Part shown: piece by piece, positions 1-9,182 of the stretch
How the letters are laid out: each line of letters opens with the position of its first letter
Position numbering within the stretch: the first letter of the stretch is position 1
NCBI GenBank assembly: GCA_017553785.1
Contig: JAFZKD010000106.1
Coordinates: 1 to 40,849 of the forward strand
From: Muribaculaceae bacterium
Lineage (GTDB): Bacteria; Bacteroidota; Bacteroidia; Bacteroidales; Muribaculaceae
DNA length: 40,849 nucleotides
Reading direction: 5' to 3'
Translations under genes and position numbers: made by a program
Notes under the pieces: model-generated
Seen by the model: only the letters and a program-made list of their open reading frames with translations
Databases searched by the model: none
What the model was told of the DNA's origin: nothing

Positions 1-109
1 CCTCATTGCAAACATTTCAATGATCTCGTGCCCCCGGCCCGCAACGCCCCGATAAGGCGTCAAAAAAACCGCTCACGCAATTTAACATATTGTGAGCCGA
101 AAAGCGTTG

Positions 110-140
110 CAAAATTACAACCGACCGGCAAACCGACAAA
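110..140 (-). promoter_or_regulatory. Bacteroidetes-type promoter for a gene off the left edge
   Basis: Read on the minus strand, TTTG (140-137), a 19-base spacer and TAATTTTG (117-110) match the Bacteroidetes primary-sigma consensus TTTG-N19/21-TAnnTTTG. It points left, so the gene it serves should begin outside the window. No coding sequence is recognisable in 1-248. Confidence 0.55.
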
Positions 141-231
141 ATATTCTTCAAAAAAAATCTGAAAAATAACATATTTTAAGAATAAAAGAGGAGTAATTAC
201 CCCTCTACGCTCCCGGCCCTCTCAAACAATA

Positions 232-271
232 AAATAATATAAATAAAAGGGACGCCCAAAAAGAGCATCCC
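232..271 (-). terminator. Rho-independent terminator after the coiled-coil gene
   Basis: On the minus strand GGGATGC (271-265) pairs with GCGTCCC (255-249), with one G-U wobble. A T-rich tract (TTTTATTTATATT) follows. It lies about 27 bases past the stop codon at 298 and should end that transcript. Confidence 0.75.
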
Positions 272-297
272 TGTTACTCGTTCACAAAATCAGAGAA

Positions 298-1737
298 TCA
301 GAAAAGTGTGAGTTGACGCGGGTCTTCACCTGGATGGGGCGGCATGGAACCATCATCGGCCCAGTCGATATCGTCGATAGCGGCGCCCATAGCGGGATCA
401 ACCTGTGCGCGTCCTGCTTCAGCAAAATCGCCACCAAACCGGGTGTCTTCCTGGCGAGCAGCCGGTTGAGCCTCACGCGCCTTTTCCATTTCTTCGATCT
501 GCTGAGTCAGCATAGCTATGCGGCGATCCTTCTCGGCAATGGCGTCGATCATAGCCTGCGCCTCGTGCTGTTTCTTTTGCAAGGTGACCTGGGTGCGCTT
601 CAGCTCTGCCTTAACGTCATCACGCTCAGCAGTGATTTTGGCGAAGTTGGCCGCCTTCTCGTTGCCGTCAACGCTCAAGGAGTTATATTTCCTCTTGAAA
701 TCCTCGGCCACCGCCGACACCGATGCCAGTTGTTGCTTCAGTCCATCAATCAGGTTACCTGTCTCAATGCTGCGTCTGTTCTGCACCTCAGCTGCCTGCT
801 TAGCTGACTGCTCGAGCTGCTCAATGGTTTTGTTCAAGCCCTCATTTTCCTCCTTCAATACGATATGCGCTTTACGCAACTCGTCGAAATCAGAAGAGCG
901 CTTTTGCAAGTCAATGATCTGCTGACGCAAGGAAGAAATCTCGGAATTCTTCTTGTCCTTGAACTCTTCTACCTGCTCCACGGCCTTGCGCAGCTCCTCG
1001 GCCTCCTTAAGTTCCTCGTCGGCCGCATTGATGCGCTCCTCAAGTTCGCTGACATTGCTACGCAAACGCTCAATCAGCTCATCGCGTTGCTCAATCTGCT
1101 GATTCAACTGTTCCAGAGTGGGAGCATCATCGGCAGGCATCGGCATACTGTTCCAACGCTCGATTTCGGCATCCTTTTCTTCCACCTGTTTCTGCAGATT
1201 CTGGATGGTCGCATTGAGCTCCTCGATCTGTTTGTTCAGCTCGTCATTGCCCTCGCTACGCACCTCCATGGCTTTGAGACGGCTCTCAAGGCTTTTCTTT
1301 TCAATATCAAGTTTCTCATGTTCGGCCTCCAGCTCGGCTAATTTGGCCGACAGGTCATTGGCTCGGCTCTGCGCCTGACGGCGGTTAGCCTCATTGGCCT
1401 GCATCTTCTCCTTGGATTCATCCACGCTCTTGTTGGCCTCTTCGACTCTCTTCATCAGCTCCTCACGTTCGGCCTTCCAAGTACCCTTTATCATATTGAT
1501 GACCGCCTGGGTATGCTCATTCATCAGACGCGCGGCCTTGTCGGCAAACTCGGCATCGATGGCATACTCCTCACGCTTATCCAGCTCGATGTGCACGTCA
1601 TTATCCTCATGCTCTCGCCCAGGGACATTCTTATCTTTACTGAAGGGGTTCACAAACGTGGTGGGCTGACCAAAAACATCATAATCCTCGTTATCGGAGC
1701 CACCAAAGGCGTGCTTGATTGATTTTATGAAAGACAT
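298..1737 (-). CDS. Coiled-coil protein with C-terminal clamp-binding-like motif
   Basis: Function not recognised. The 479-residue product has no signal peptide or membrane segment and is probably cytoplasmic. Residues about 1-60 are a short head (MSFIKSIKHAFGG) rich in Asp/Asn/Phe. About 60-420 is almost continuous charged heptad-like sequence rich in Glu, Lys, Gln and Leu, typical of a long coiled coil. About 420-479 is an acidic, Pro-containing tail. The last residues read DPRQLTLF, and QLTLF fits the QLxLF pentapeptide by which bacterial proteins such as MutS bind the DNA polymerase sliding clamp. The ATG at 1737 opens the conserved-looking head and is the only sensible start. The gene is followed by its own terminator, and topA lies upstream on the same strand with a separate terminator, so it is probably monocistronic. 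A link to replication is inference from the motif only. Confidence 0.8.
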   Translation of the reverse strand: MSFIKSIKHAFGGSDNEDYDVFGQPTTFVNPFSKDKNVPGREHEDNDVHIELDKREEYAIDAEFADKAARLMNEHTQAVINMIKGTWKAEREELMKRVEEANKSVDESKEKMQANEANRRQAQSRANDLSAKLAELEAEHEKLDIEKKSLESRLKAMEVRSEGNDELNKQIEELNATIQNLQKQVEEKDAEIERWNSMPMPADDAPTLEQLNQQIEQRDELIERLRSNVSELEERINAADEELKEAEELRKAVEQVEEFKDKKNSEISSLRQQIIDLQKRSSDFDELRKAHIVLKEENEGLNKTIEQLEQSAKQAAEVQNRRSIETGNLIDGLKQQLASVSAVAEDFKRKYNSLSVDGNEKAANFAKITAERDDVKAELKRTQVTLQKKQHEAQAMIDAIAEKDRRIAMLTQQIEEMEKAREAQPAARQEDTRFGGDFAEAGRAQVDPAMGAAIDDIDWADDGSMPPHPGEDPRQLTLF

Positions 1738-2086
1738 AATTCTTAAACTTTTTTTAGTTTTGGTTTGTTTTTGTTGTTATCAATTCGTGTTTGTTGCGGA
1801 ATGACTGATGAAAACATCAATTTTGCTTTAAGATCCATATTGTAATTGGTTTCATATCAAGCAAGTGAGTCACTCCTTTTTACTGAAAAAGGAAAGAGCG
1901 TAAAGGCGTTTTCCCCATCCAGTCGGTAAAATTACGATGATTTTTTTTAATACAGACTTAAAAATAGAATTATTTTCCTTATTTGGACTGATTTTTCCTA
2001 CACATGTCGAAATAACACATAAAACAAAAGGCTATATATGAAATAATTGTCATACATAGCCTAAACTGATACTTAAAAAATCAAAC
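1738..2086. other. Spacer between topA and the coiled-coil gene
   Basis: This AT-rich 349-base spacer holds the topA terminator (2021-2061) and a perfect 8-bp hairpin with a 4-base loop at 1874-1893 (TCCTTTTT/AAAAAGGA). A weak -7-like element TAATTTTA lies on the minus strand at 1934-1927 with no matching -33 box. I see no coding sequence or RNA gene. The promoter of the coiled-coil gene should be here, but no site fits the consensus well. Confidence 0.5.
2021..2061 (-). terminator. Rho-independent terminator after topA
   Basis: On the minus strand GGCTATGTATG (2061-2051) pairs with CATATATAGCC (2040-2030), an 11-bp stem with one wobble. TTTTGTTTT follows. It sits 26 bases beyond the topA stop. 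Confidence 0.8.
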
Positions 2087-4441
2087 TTATTTTGATGCTT
2101 TCTTTGCCCTTGAACGTCCCTTTGCGGCCCGTTTGCTGGCCGCGCCTTTAGATACATTAGATTCATCGGAAACAATTGCACGGCAATCCTCTAAAGTCAG
2201 GGACTCGGCATCCATTCCCTTGGGAATCTTCACGTTCTGCTTCTTATAGACGATATAAGGTCCATAACGGCCATTCATCACCTTGAGATCAGGCTCTTCA
2301 TCAAAGGTCTTGAGCACTTTCTTGGCCTCGGCCTCGCGCTGTTCCAAGATGAGACTTACCGCCTCATCGAATGTGATGGAATTGGGGGAAATCCCCTCAG
2401 GTATCGAAGCATATTTTCCATTATGCTTCACATAAGGGCCATAATGTCCTACACCGATAGAGACCTCAGAGCCTTCGAAACTTCCCAAACTGCGCGGCAA
2501 CTCAAACAGCTTCAACGCATCCTCCAGAGTCAGGGTCTCAATGCTTTGTCCCTTTTGCAAAGAGGCGAATCGGGGCTTATTCTCGTTGTCAGCGGTACCC
2601 ATCTGCACCAGAGGCCCATATCGTCCAATCTTAACCATCACAGGAAGACCGGTCTTGGGGTCAATGCCAAGGGTCCGTTCTCCCACTTTGTGCTCCAACC
2701 TGAGAGAAGACACGTCACTGATGCTGGGATGGAAACCCTCATAGAAATCCTCAATCTCCTTGTTCCATACCACATTGCCCTTAGCAACCTCGTCAAACTC
2801 GTTCTCCACCTTAGCGGTGAAGTTATAATCCATGATTGAAGGAAAATACTTGACAAGGAAGTCATTCACGACCATTCCGACGTCAGTGGGAATCAGTTTG
2901 CCCTTCTCAACGCCAAACAGCTCGCTCTTTTTGCCCTTGGTGATTTTGCCATCCTTGAGTGTGATGATTTCATAGTCACGCTTTTTACCCTTGTCCTCAC
3001 CCTTTTCAACATAGTTGCGGTCTTGAATGGTTGAGATGATGGGGGCATAAGTTGACGGGCGTCCTATACCCAACTCCTCGAGACGACGCACCAATGAAGC
3101 CTCAGTATATCGGTTGGGCTGTTGCGTATATCGCTGATAGGCCGTGATTGAATCAGCTTTGAGCACATCATCACATGCAAGAGCCGGCAAGACACGCACC
3201 TCGTGAGCCTGGGCTTTCTCGTCATCAGTACTCTCGAAGTACACCTTTAAGAAGCCGTCAAACTTGATGACCTCACCCTCGGCAACAAACATCTCGTCAC
3301 GTCCAGAAATTGAGATGTTCGCCGTGGTCTTCTCCAATTCAGCATCCGCCATCTGGGAAGCGATGGTACGTTTCCAAATGAGGTCGTAGAGCTTTTTCTC
3401 TTGGGGCGTTCCAGAAATGGTGTAATTGCTGATATAGGTGGGGCGGATGGCCTCGTGTGCCTCCTGGGCTCCTTTACTGGTAGTACGATAATGGCGAACC
3501 TTAAGATACTGCTCACCGATATTCTCCTTGATTTCCTTGCTGATGGTACCCAAGGCCAGGTTACTGAGGTTGACCGAATCAGTTCGCATATAGGTAATCA
3601 AACCCTCTTCATAGAGGCGCTGCGCCAACCGCATTGTCTGCTTTACCGACAAGCCCAGTTTGCGCGCGGCTTCCTGTTGCAACGTGCTCGTGGTGAAAGG
3701 AGGCGCCGGCGCGCGTTTAACCGGCTTTACCGATACGTCGGCCACGCGGCATGTCGCCTGCTTGCAATCCTCAAGAAAAGCCATCGCGTCGTCATGATCG
3801 GCCAGATGCCTATTCAATTCGGCGGGGAACGCCGAGCCATCCTTGCACGAGAACTGAGCACCGATGCGATAGTAAGGCTCAGACTTGAATGCCTTGATCT
3901 CCTTCTCACGCTCAGCGACAAGTCTCACGGCGACACTCTGAACACGTCCTGCCGACAGTCCGGGCATGATCTTGCGCCACAACACCGGCGATAACTCAAA
4001 GCCCACAATACGATCCAACACCCGTCGCGCCTGTTGCGCATCCACCAGGTTCAAGTCGATGTTTCGAGGATGCTTAATGGCTTCGAGAATGGCGGGTTCG
4101 GTGATTTCGTGGAAGACAATACGACGTGTTTTCTCCTGTGAAAGCCCCAACACCTCGAACAAGTGCCAAGCGATAGCTTCTCCCTCGCGGTCTTCATCAC
4201 TTGCGAGCCACACCAGGTCGGCCTTTCCTGCCTCTTCTTTCAGTTTCTTTACCTGATCCTCTTTATCCTCAGGAATTTCATATAACGGTTTAAAACCATT
4301 CTCAACATCGATACTAAAGTCTTTCTTGTGCAAATCCCGGATGTGACCGAAACTTGACATCACTTTATACTCATTGCCAAGAAACTTCTGAATAGTTTTT
4401 GCCTTGGCAGGAGACTCGACGATTACTAAATTCTTTGCCAT
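2087..4441 (-). CDS. topA: DNA topoisomerase I (type IA)
   Basis: Relaxes negative supercoils by cutting and passing one DNA strand. The 784-residue protein opens with the Toprim domain (KNLVIVESPAKAKTI at 3-17, then the acidic DEDREGEAIAWHL motif). The catalytic Tyr284 lies in GLITYMRTDS. The C-terminus lacks the Cys4 zinc ribbons of the E. coli enzyme. Instead it has repeated GxYGPYVK/GRYGPYI units (Topo_C_Rpt type), as in other Bacteroidetes, and then a basic tail rich in Lys, Arg and Ala. The frame is open 30 codons further upstream, but ATG at 4441 is preferred because the family begins at MAKNLVIVESPAKAK and a -7 promoter element lies at 4477-4470, inside the longer reading. It is followed by a terminator and is probably transcribed alone. 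Confidence 0.97.
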   Translation of the reverse strand: MAKNLVIVESPAKAKTIQKFLGNEYKVMSSFGHIRDLHKKDFSIDVENGFKPLYEIPEDKEDQVKKLKEEAGKADLVWLASDEDREGEAIAWHLFEVLGLSQEKTRRIVFHEITEPAILEAIKHPRNIDLNLVDAQQARRVLDRIVGFELSPVLWRKIMPGLSAGRVQSVAVRLVAEREKEIKAFKSEPYYRIGAQFSCKDGSAFPAELNRHLADHDDAMAFLEDCKQATCRVADVSVKPVKRAPAPPFTTSTLQQEAARKLGLSVKQTMRLAQRLYEEGLITYMRTDSVNLSNLALGTISKEIKENIGEQYLKVRHYRTTSKGAQEAHEAIRPTYISNYTISGTPQEKKLYDLIWKRTIASQMADAELEKTTANISISGRDEMFVAEGEVIKFDGFLKVYFESTDDEKAQAHEVRVLPALACDDVLKADSITAYQRYTQQPNRYTEASLVRRLEELGIGRPSTYAPIISTIQDRNYVEKGEDKGKKRDYEIITLKDGKITKGKKSELFGVEKGKLIPTDVGMVVNDFLVKYFPSIMDYNFTAKVENEFDEVAKGNVVWNKEIEDFYEGFHPSISDVSSLRLEHKVGERTLGIDPKTGLPVMVKIGRYGPLVQMGTADNENKPRFASLQKGQSIETLTLEDALKLFELPRSLGSFEGSEVSIGVGHYGPYVKHNGKYASIPEGISPNSITFDEAVSLILEQREAEAKKVLKTFDEEPDLKVMNGRYGPYIVYKKQNVKIPKGMDAESLTLEDCRAIVSDESNVSKGAASKRAAKGRSRAKKASK

Positions 4442-4469
4442 ATACTGTGGTTTTCTTAAAAATCGGGTG

Positions 4470-4477
4470 CAAAGGTA
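4470..4477 (-). promoter_or_regulatory. topA promoter -7 element
   Basis: TACCTTTG on the minus strand matches the Bacteroidetes -7 consensus TAnnTTTG and lies 28 bases upstream of the topA ATG. No TTTG is found 19-21 bases further upstream, so the -33 half is weak or absent. Confidence 0.5.
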
Positions 4478-4646
4478 TATCAATAATTTGAAAAACGAGG
4501 TGCATCGAGACAAGATTTTTCTACGTACCACATCTTTTAATAATATATTATTAAGGTGGGAAACAAACTATTGTTTTCAATAGGAGCGTCATATCGATAG
4601 CAGGTCCATGGAAGGAGGTCTCAAATACAGAATTGGAAGAGATGAT

Positions 4647-4684
4647 AAAAAGTACGTCCCTGCGACATCGCTGCCGTCGGGACG
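4647..4684 (-). terminator. Probable terminator of the first B12 unit
   Basis: On the minus strand CGTCCC (4684-4679) pairs with GGGACG (4660-4655), with an inner CGAC/GTCG helix across a small bulge. TACTTTTT follows. It lies about 140 bases after the stop of the DUF4465 gene. Confidence 0.55.
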
Positions 4685-4822
4685 CACACACATCAGGTTA
4701 CTATATACTATATATTTTTCTACTGTTCACTTGATTGGCAAGTTATCACATTTGACAGCCTCGATGGTGCTTGTCGTGCATCGGTGGAGGTGGTCACAAC
4801 GTCATTCTCACCATCAACAGGC

Positions 4823-6406
4823 TTACTCGGGCCAAAGACCAGTCAACAGATAGTCGATCAGAGCGGTCACGTCTCCGATATTTACGGCATCATCAAGGTT
4901 CACGTTAGCCTCGACGGGAGCACCGCTCGGGTCGGTCAGCAGATAATCGATCAGAGCGGTCACGTCGGCGATGTTTACATCGCCATCATGGTTCACGTCA
5001 CCAATCTTATACTGGGGCTGAGGAGTTTCGCCACCATTAATAGTGAAAGTCACCTTGGGCAAAAGGTTTTGACCCTTCTTGGTACCAGCATAACCATAAG
5101 TGGCCATTACATAGTAAGCATCCATCGGCTTACCACAGAAATAGGTATACTTCCAGTTACCAGCCTCAACGGTCTGAATGTCCACCAACAGAGTACCGCC
5201 AGCATAGGTAAAGGGAGCATCAAAGGTGATGGTCCAAACGCCATTCTCATCGGCGGAAGGAGCTACTGTAGCAGCAACGGTAGTTACATCATAGTCGAGC
5301 AAGTCACCAGAGATATAGCCATAGCCGTCAAGGCTCCAAGGATATTCACCTTCCAGATTAGCCAGTGAAACCTTTACGGAACCTCCCAGAGCGTTCACTT
5401 CATCGGGAGTACTGGTATAGAACTTCATAGCAGTGATTTCGGTGCCTGCGGCCATACCAGACATCTCAGCAGCAGGATACTGCATTTGGTTGTGCTGAGG
5501 TGTTTCAAAGTTGTAGCCATAGACGGGAGCATACTCACCTGTTACATTACCGTCGGCAACGGTCAATTCGCTGGTCTGAGCACTAGAAGCATCTTTCACT
5601 TGGAACTTATCCATGCAGAAGTAGGCAGCTGTATTCATGCCATAATCTCCAACATCGGTGGAATTCAATGTGAAGTAAACCGAAACCACCTCGCCCAGAC
5701 TTGACAGGTCAAAGAAAGTCCAGTCGTTGGCAGCCTTGAGTTCGCCATCGGTGAATTCAACGAGATTCATCGAAACGGTTGTCTCATTACCATCCACATC
5801 AACACCATGGGCAATGAGCTCAAAGTAATCACCCTCTTCAAAGGCACGGCCAAAACCGTCACCATGCAAGCAACCGTAATAGGGCCAAGGATGATTGCAG
5901 ACATAAACGCCAACAGGCTCAAAAGTCATGTTGCCATCCTTATCCACAAACATCACCTGGTTGCTGGGACCTTCCATTGCCCATGAGCTGTAGTAAGCCA
6001 CCAAATAAGGCTGATTGGGGTCAGCGCTCACGGTGCCGTCAGCATTGATGACACAACCACCACCGGCCATGCAGCCGCCAAAGCGGGTTGTCCACGTTCC
6101 ACTGCTGCCAGGCTGGCCATAATCAGTCATGTCGCCACCCTTCGCGATGGTGAAGCCATCCCAGTAATAGCCGCCCCATGAAGCGCCCTCACCGTCAATG
6201 AGGTGTGAAATCATGAACTCACCATAGTTACCGCCAAACTCCAGCCATGTGTAGTCAACGTCATTGTAAGTGCCAGTCCACACACCAGTTGAATCATACT
6301 CGATGGTAGCAGGATTGATCGCATCGTTCAATTCCAGGTTAATCACACCAGCCCATGTGGCCGAAGCCATCAGGACACATGTTGCAATAGTAAATAATTT
6401 CTTCAT
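4823..6406 (-). CDS. Secreted DUF4465 - TVxDG module - dockerin protein
   Basis: A 527-residue secreted protein. Residues 1-19 are a signal peptide (MKKLFTIATCVLMASATWA) without a lipobox. About 20-275 match DUF4465: the WGGYYWDGFTIA segment, GVYVCNHPWPYYGCLHGDGF, and the closing DLSSLGEVVSVYFTLNSTD and YFCMDKFQV. About 281-455 are one TVxDG module, as in the proteins at 18625-24644. Residues 469-527 are a dockerin-like pair (GDVNHDGDVNIADVTALIDY and ANVNLDDAVNIGDVTALIDY) ending in GLWPE. The gene begins 38 bases after the fused B12-locus gene with no terminator or promoter between, so it should share its cobalamin riboswitch. DUF4465 proteins are common in Bacteroidetes B12 loci. A cobalamin-binding, BtuH-like role is likely by context but not shown by the sequence. 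Confidence 0.88.
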   Translation of the reverse strand: MKKLFTIATCVLMASATWAGVINLELNDAINPATIEYDSTGVWTGTYNDVDYTWLEFGGNYGEFMISHLIDGEGASWGGYYWDGFTIAKGGDMTDYGQPGSSGTWTTRFGGCMAGGGCVINADGTVSADPNQPYLVAYYSSWAMEGPSNQVMFVDKDGNMTFEPVGVYVCNHPWPYYGCLHGDGFGRAFEEGDYFELIAHGVDVDGNETTVSMNLVEFTDGELKAANDWTFFDLSSLGEVVSVYFTLNSTDVGDYGMNTAAYFCMDKFQVKDASSAQTSELTVADGNVTGEYAPVYGYNFETPQHNQMQYPAAEMSGMAAGTEITAMKFYTSTPDEVNALGGSVKVSLANLEGEYPWSLDGYGYISGDLLDYDVTTVAATVAPSADENGVWTITFDAPFTYAGGTLLVDIQTVEAGNWKYTYFCGKPMDAYYVMATYGYAGTKKGQNLLPKVTFTINGGETPQPQYKIGDVNHDGDVNIADVTALIDYLLTDPSGAPVEANVNLDDAVNIGDVTALIDYLLTGLWPE

Positions 6407-6444
6407 GATTTTTAAAAATTTAAAGGTTAAACATATGTAGATAA

Positions 6445-9024
6445 TTAATTATTTCCTCTTAAAAGCATGTCAATCAGTTCGGTCACATCACTAATACCGA
6501 TTCGGCCATCCCTGTCCACATCGGCAGCAGCCATGTCATACACCGTGAGCACCGATCCCAGCAGGATATCAATAAGGTCAGTCACATCATCAATACTGAT
6601 CCTGCCGTCCATATTCACATCGCCCACCATAGAGCCACCTGTCACGGTTACCACAAATTCGGTTTCAGCCATTTGGCCGTTACTGTCGGTAGTCACTTTA
6701 ACCGTAGTCCGACCCGCAGCCATCGCTTTAACAACCAGCTTAAGACCAATGACTTGAGCCTGTACTATGGACTCGTCAGTGCTCACAGCCGTCGTCACCG
6801 CAAGCGCTGCCATGTTATCGGGATCGTTAACGGCATGGAGCAAATCGACTTCACTGCTCGTCCCTCTCGATAACGTCATGTCACTGACTCTTATACTGGG
6901 AGCGAACAAGTCAGGGTAAACCGCCAAGGCTGGAAACCAATAGGCGTCCTGCAAGCGCACCTGGCGTTTGAGTTCACCAGTTGCCGCGTTATAGAACAAC
7001 ACCCAGTTGTGGTTGAAGTTCTGATAGGCATACATCGGTGCCGCCTCGGTCGTCTGCACCACCATATCGCCCGTGTGCGGATCAAAGCTCAACGCCGAGG
7101 CATACAGGCCCTGACGTTCGATAGTTCCGTCCCAATTGGTCTCTACCCCATCAGGTAAGAGAATGAGCGTATCGGTAAACTCACGCGAGGTGAAATCATA
7201 ACTACTGATAAAGTTCTGATATTCCTCATGACTGAAATAAACACGCTCGGTCTGGGGATCCACACACAACATGCGGGCATGCCATGCACCCCAAGCACAC
7301 ACCGCCCCCTTGTCACCAGGCAGGTTATGCACAGCGAGAATATCAAAGGTCACAGGGTCCACTTGAGTGAAATCGGCTTCAAAAGGACCGGTGCCAAAGT
7401 CATAGACCTCACGGCTGTTGTTAGCCACATACAGGTTTGCGCCAGCCGTGACAAAGACCGTGACGATATCGGGGAACGGCAGGGTGGCAATAACCACGTC
7501 GGCCTCGGGGTCAATCACATGCAACCCCTTGCCCTGCTGCACGGCAAAGACATACTGCCCAAAGCGCACCATATCACCGCACTGGTCATAATACAAGCTG
7601 TTGTAGTCTCCCCTGGCACTGGATTGGGTGCCGTCGATGGGGCCGGTGACCGTCATGCCGGCAACATCCAGCACAAATATGCCAGCATTTGTCGAGACGT
7701 AGCCCTTGGCGTTATTGACCGCGCAATAGGCGCGTCCGTCATAGACGCTGTCCATCGTCGCACCAAACCTCAGGATGCCGGCCTGCTGCCTGAGCGTCGC
7801 GCCATCCAGCACGGCCAGACGTGAGCCCACGGTGCTACCGCCAGACTCGCTACTGTTAGCCTGCTTGCTCACGACAAATAGCTTATCGCCAAAGAGTTGT
7901 CCGTGTTGCGATGTCACACCCAACTTCACGCCAGGGTTGACAAACGCGAACACGTTGTACTCCATTTCATCATAATCATAATTATAGTAGTTGATCGAGC
8001 CCTGATTGGCGCCATAGCGATCCTCATTAATGAAAATGATGCCATTAGTGAACGTGAAATCGTCAGGACCGGGATCAGGCTCATCGGCCTCGGCATCAGG
8101 ATGCAGGTCCTCGGCACCGCAAACCTCGGTCGACACCTCACCCAACCATCCACAATAGTCAAGTTGAGCGCTATATACTTTAATAAAGTCAATGTGGTCG
8201 AGTGTAACGGGATTGCCGTCCTCATCAACCGCCCAGTCAATCATGAAACCAGGCTCATCTCCGTTGGGCACGTTGTCCACATAACCCTCTCCAAAGAAAG
8301 GCTGGAACCAATTATTACCCTTGCCACCGCTCATGTCGATGGAGGAGTTGGGCAACTTGGTGCCACGGAAGGTGAGCACCGTGTCCTCAATCCACAATGG
8401 CCAATAAGGTTGGTTGCGGAATGTATTGCGCCACACATAGCCACTGGTGCTGTCGGGGTTCTCATCGTTACTGGTCCAATAGACATACTCGACATCGTTG
8501 ATGAACCGCCAGCTATCGTGTGGCACCCGTTCCTTGTTCTCGTCGGGCTTATAATAAGTGACCTCAAAACCATGCTGGCAACGGTCATAGTCGGCGCCCT
8601 TGATTTCATACCACAAGTCTCCGTCGCTTGGCACACCGTCACCATCCATATCCACGCCCACCATGATAATGCCCGGCTCACAACTGCCTCCTGCCTGATC
8701 GGGTACAGCATTGCTCTGCATGGCGTTGCCATAGATTTTCACGTCATAGCCATGCTTGTTGATCACGGGATGGTCAAAGCCAAAGATGATATATCCACCA
8801 TAACTGCCCAAACTCACCGTACCGCCCAGTTTTCCGCACAAAGCGGTTTCCAACTGAGCATTGATACTGTCCTGGGTATAACCTGGCGAATAAGCCGGAA
8901 ACACGTTCACGAACTGACCAGGAGCAGGCAGATAGTCATACACATGGGCAATGTAAGGCGAATTGCCGGCAAAAGCCACTGTTGCAGCCGTCAAGGCCAT
9001 TGCGATAAGTAACGATTTCTTCAT
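6445..9024 (-). CDS. B12-locus surface protein fused to BtuG-like propeller, with dockerin tail
   Basis: An 859-residue secreted protein, first gene of a cobalamin-riboswitch unit. Residues 1-19 are a type I signal peptide with no lipobox Cys. About 20-315 closely match the separate protein at 27225-28436 (PAPGQFVN, GFDHPVIN, GGSCEPGI, MVGVD.DGDGVPS.GDLWYE, PYWPLW, HIDFIK). About 325-705 are a YncE/DUF5074-type beta-propeller like BtuG, the surface B12-capture lipoprotein of Bacteroides, although this copy has no lipid anchor. About 706-799 resemble a Big-like beta-sandwich. About 800-859 are a dockerin-like pair (GDVNMDGRISIDDV and ADVDRDGRIGISDV). The domain order joins two products that the second B12 unit makes separately. 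Cobalamin or cobinamide capture at the surface is inferred from family and riboswitch. How the protein stays on the cell is unknown; the dockerin tail is the obvious candidate. Confidence 0.88.
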   Translation of the reverse strand: MKKSLLIAMALTAATVAFAGNSPYIAHVYDYLPAPGQFVNVFPAYSPGYTQDSINAQLETALCGKLGGTVSLGSYGGYIIFGFDHPVINKHGYDVKIYGNAMQSNAVPDQAGGSCEPGIIMVGVDMDGDGVPSDGDLWYEIKGADYDRCQHGFEVTYYKPDENKERVPHDSWRFINDVEYVYWTSNDENPDSTSGYVWRNTFRNQPYWPLWIEDTVLTFRGTKLPNSSIDMSGGKGNNWFQPFFGEGYVDNVPNGDEPGFMIDWAVDEDGNPVTLDHIDFIKVYSAQLDYCGWLGEVSTEVCGAEDLHPDAEADEPDPGPDDFTFTNGIIFINEDRYGANQGSINYYNYDYDEMEYNVFAFVNPGVKLGVTSQHGQLFGDKLFVVSKQANSSESGGSTVGSRLAVLDGATLRQQAGILRFGATMDSVYDGRAYCAVNNAKGYVSTNAGIFVLDVAGMTVTGPIDGTQSSARGDYNSLYYDQCGDMVRFGQYVFAVQQGKGLHVIDPEADVVIATLPFPDIVTVFVTAGANLYVANNSREVYDFGTGPFEADFTQVDPVTFDILAVHNLPGDKGAVCAWGAWHARMLCVDPQTERVYFSHEEYQNFISSYDFTSREFTDTLILLPDGVETNWDGTIERQGLYASALSFDPHTGDMVVQTTEAAPMYAYQNFNHNWVLFYNAATGELKRQVRLQDAYWFPALAVYPDLFAPSIRVSDMTLSRGTSSEVDLLHAVNDPDNMAALAVTTAVSTDESIVQAQVIGLKLVVKAMAAGRTTVKVTTDSNGQMAETEFVVTVTGGSMVGDVNMDGRISIDDVTDLIDILLGSVLTVYDMAAADVDRDGRIGISDVTELIDMLLRGNN

Positions 9025-9044
9025 GTCACATAGCGTTTAAACGT

Positions 9045-9062
9045 TCCACATCCTATTGTGGA
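9045..9062 (-). repeat. Small hairpin before the fused B12-protein start codon
   Basis: TCCACA (9062-9057) and TGTGGA (9050-9045) form a 6-bp stem with a 6-base loop, about 21 bases upstream of the ATG at 9024. The palindrome CGTTTAAACG lies at 9034-9043. Both fall in the ~160-base leader that follows the riboswitch and could affect ribosome access. Confidence 0.4.
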
Positions 9063-9182
9063 TCAAGTGACAAGAAGTGCTGACTATAGATTGCTGATGA
9101 CTTCAAAAAAGCATTGATTGCTCTGCATCATCTCACTTCGCCAGGGTCCAAATGCCACGTGAACCACGATAGATTGGCCGTG

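Larger units (their letters stand above)
4442..4822. other. Spacer between the DUF4465 gene and topA
   Basis: This 381-base non-coding stretch holds the probable end of the first B12 transcript (terminator 4647-4684) and the topA promoter (4470-4477). It also has a perfect AT palindrome of 18 bases at 4537-4554, inside a longer imperfect hairpin (about 4527-4560, CCAC.../...GTGG). I see no small ORF with convincing content. Confidence 0.5.

Noticed and set aside
7897-9012. 371-codon open frame opposite the fused B12-locus gene
   Set aside because: It lies wholly inside a well-supported gene on the other strand, has no family signal, and its composition is that of a reverse-strand shadow.
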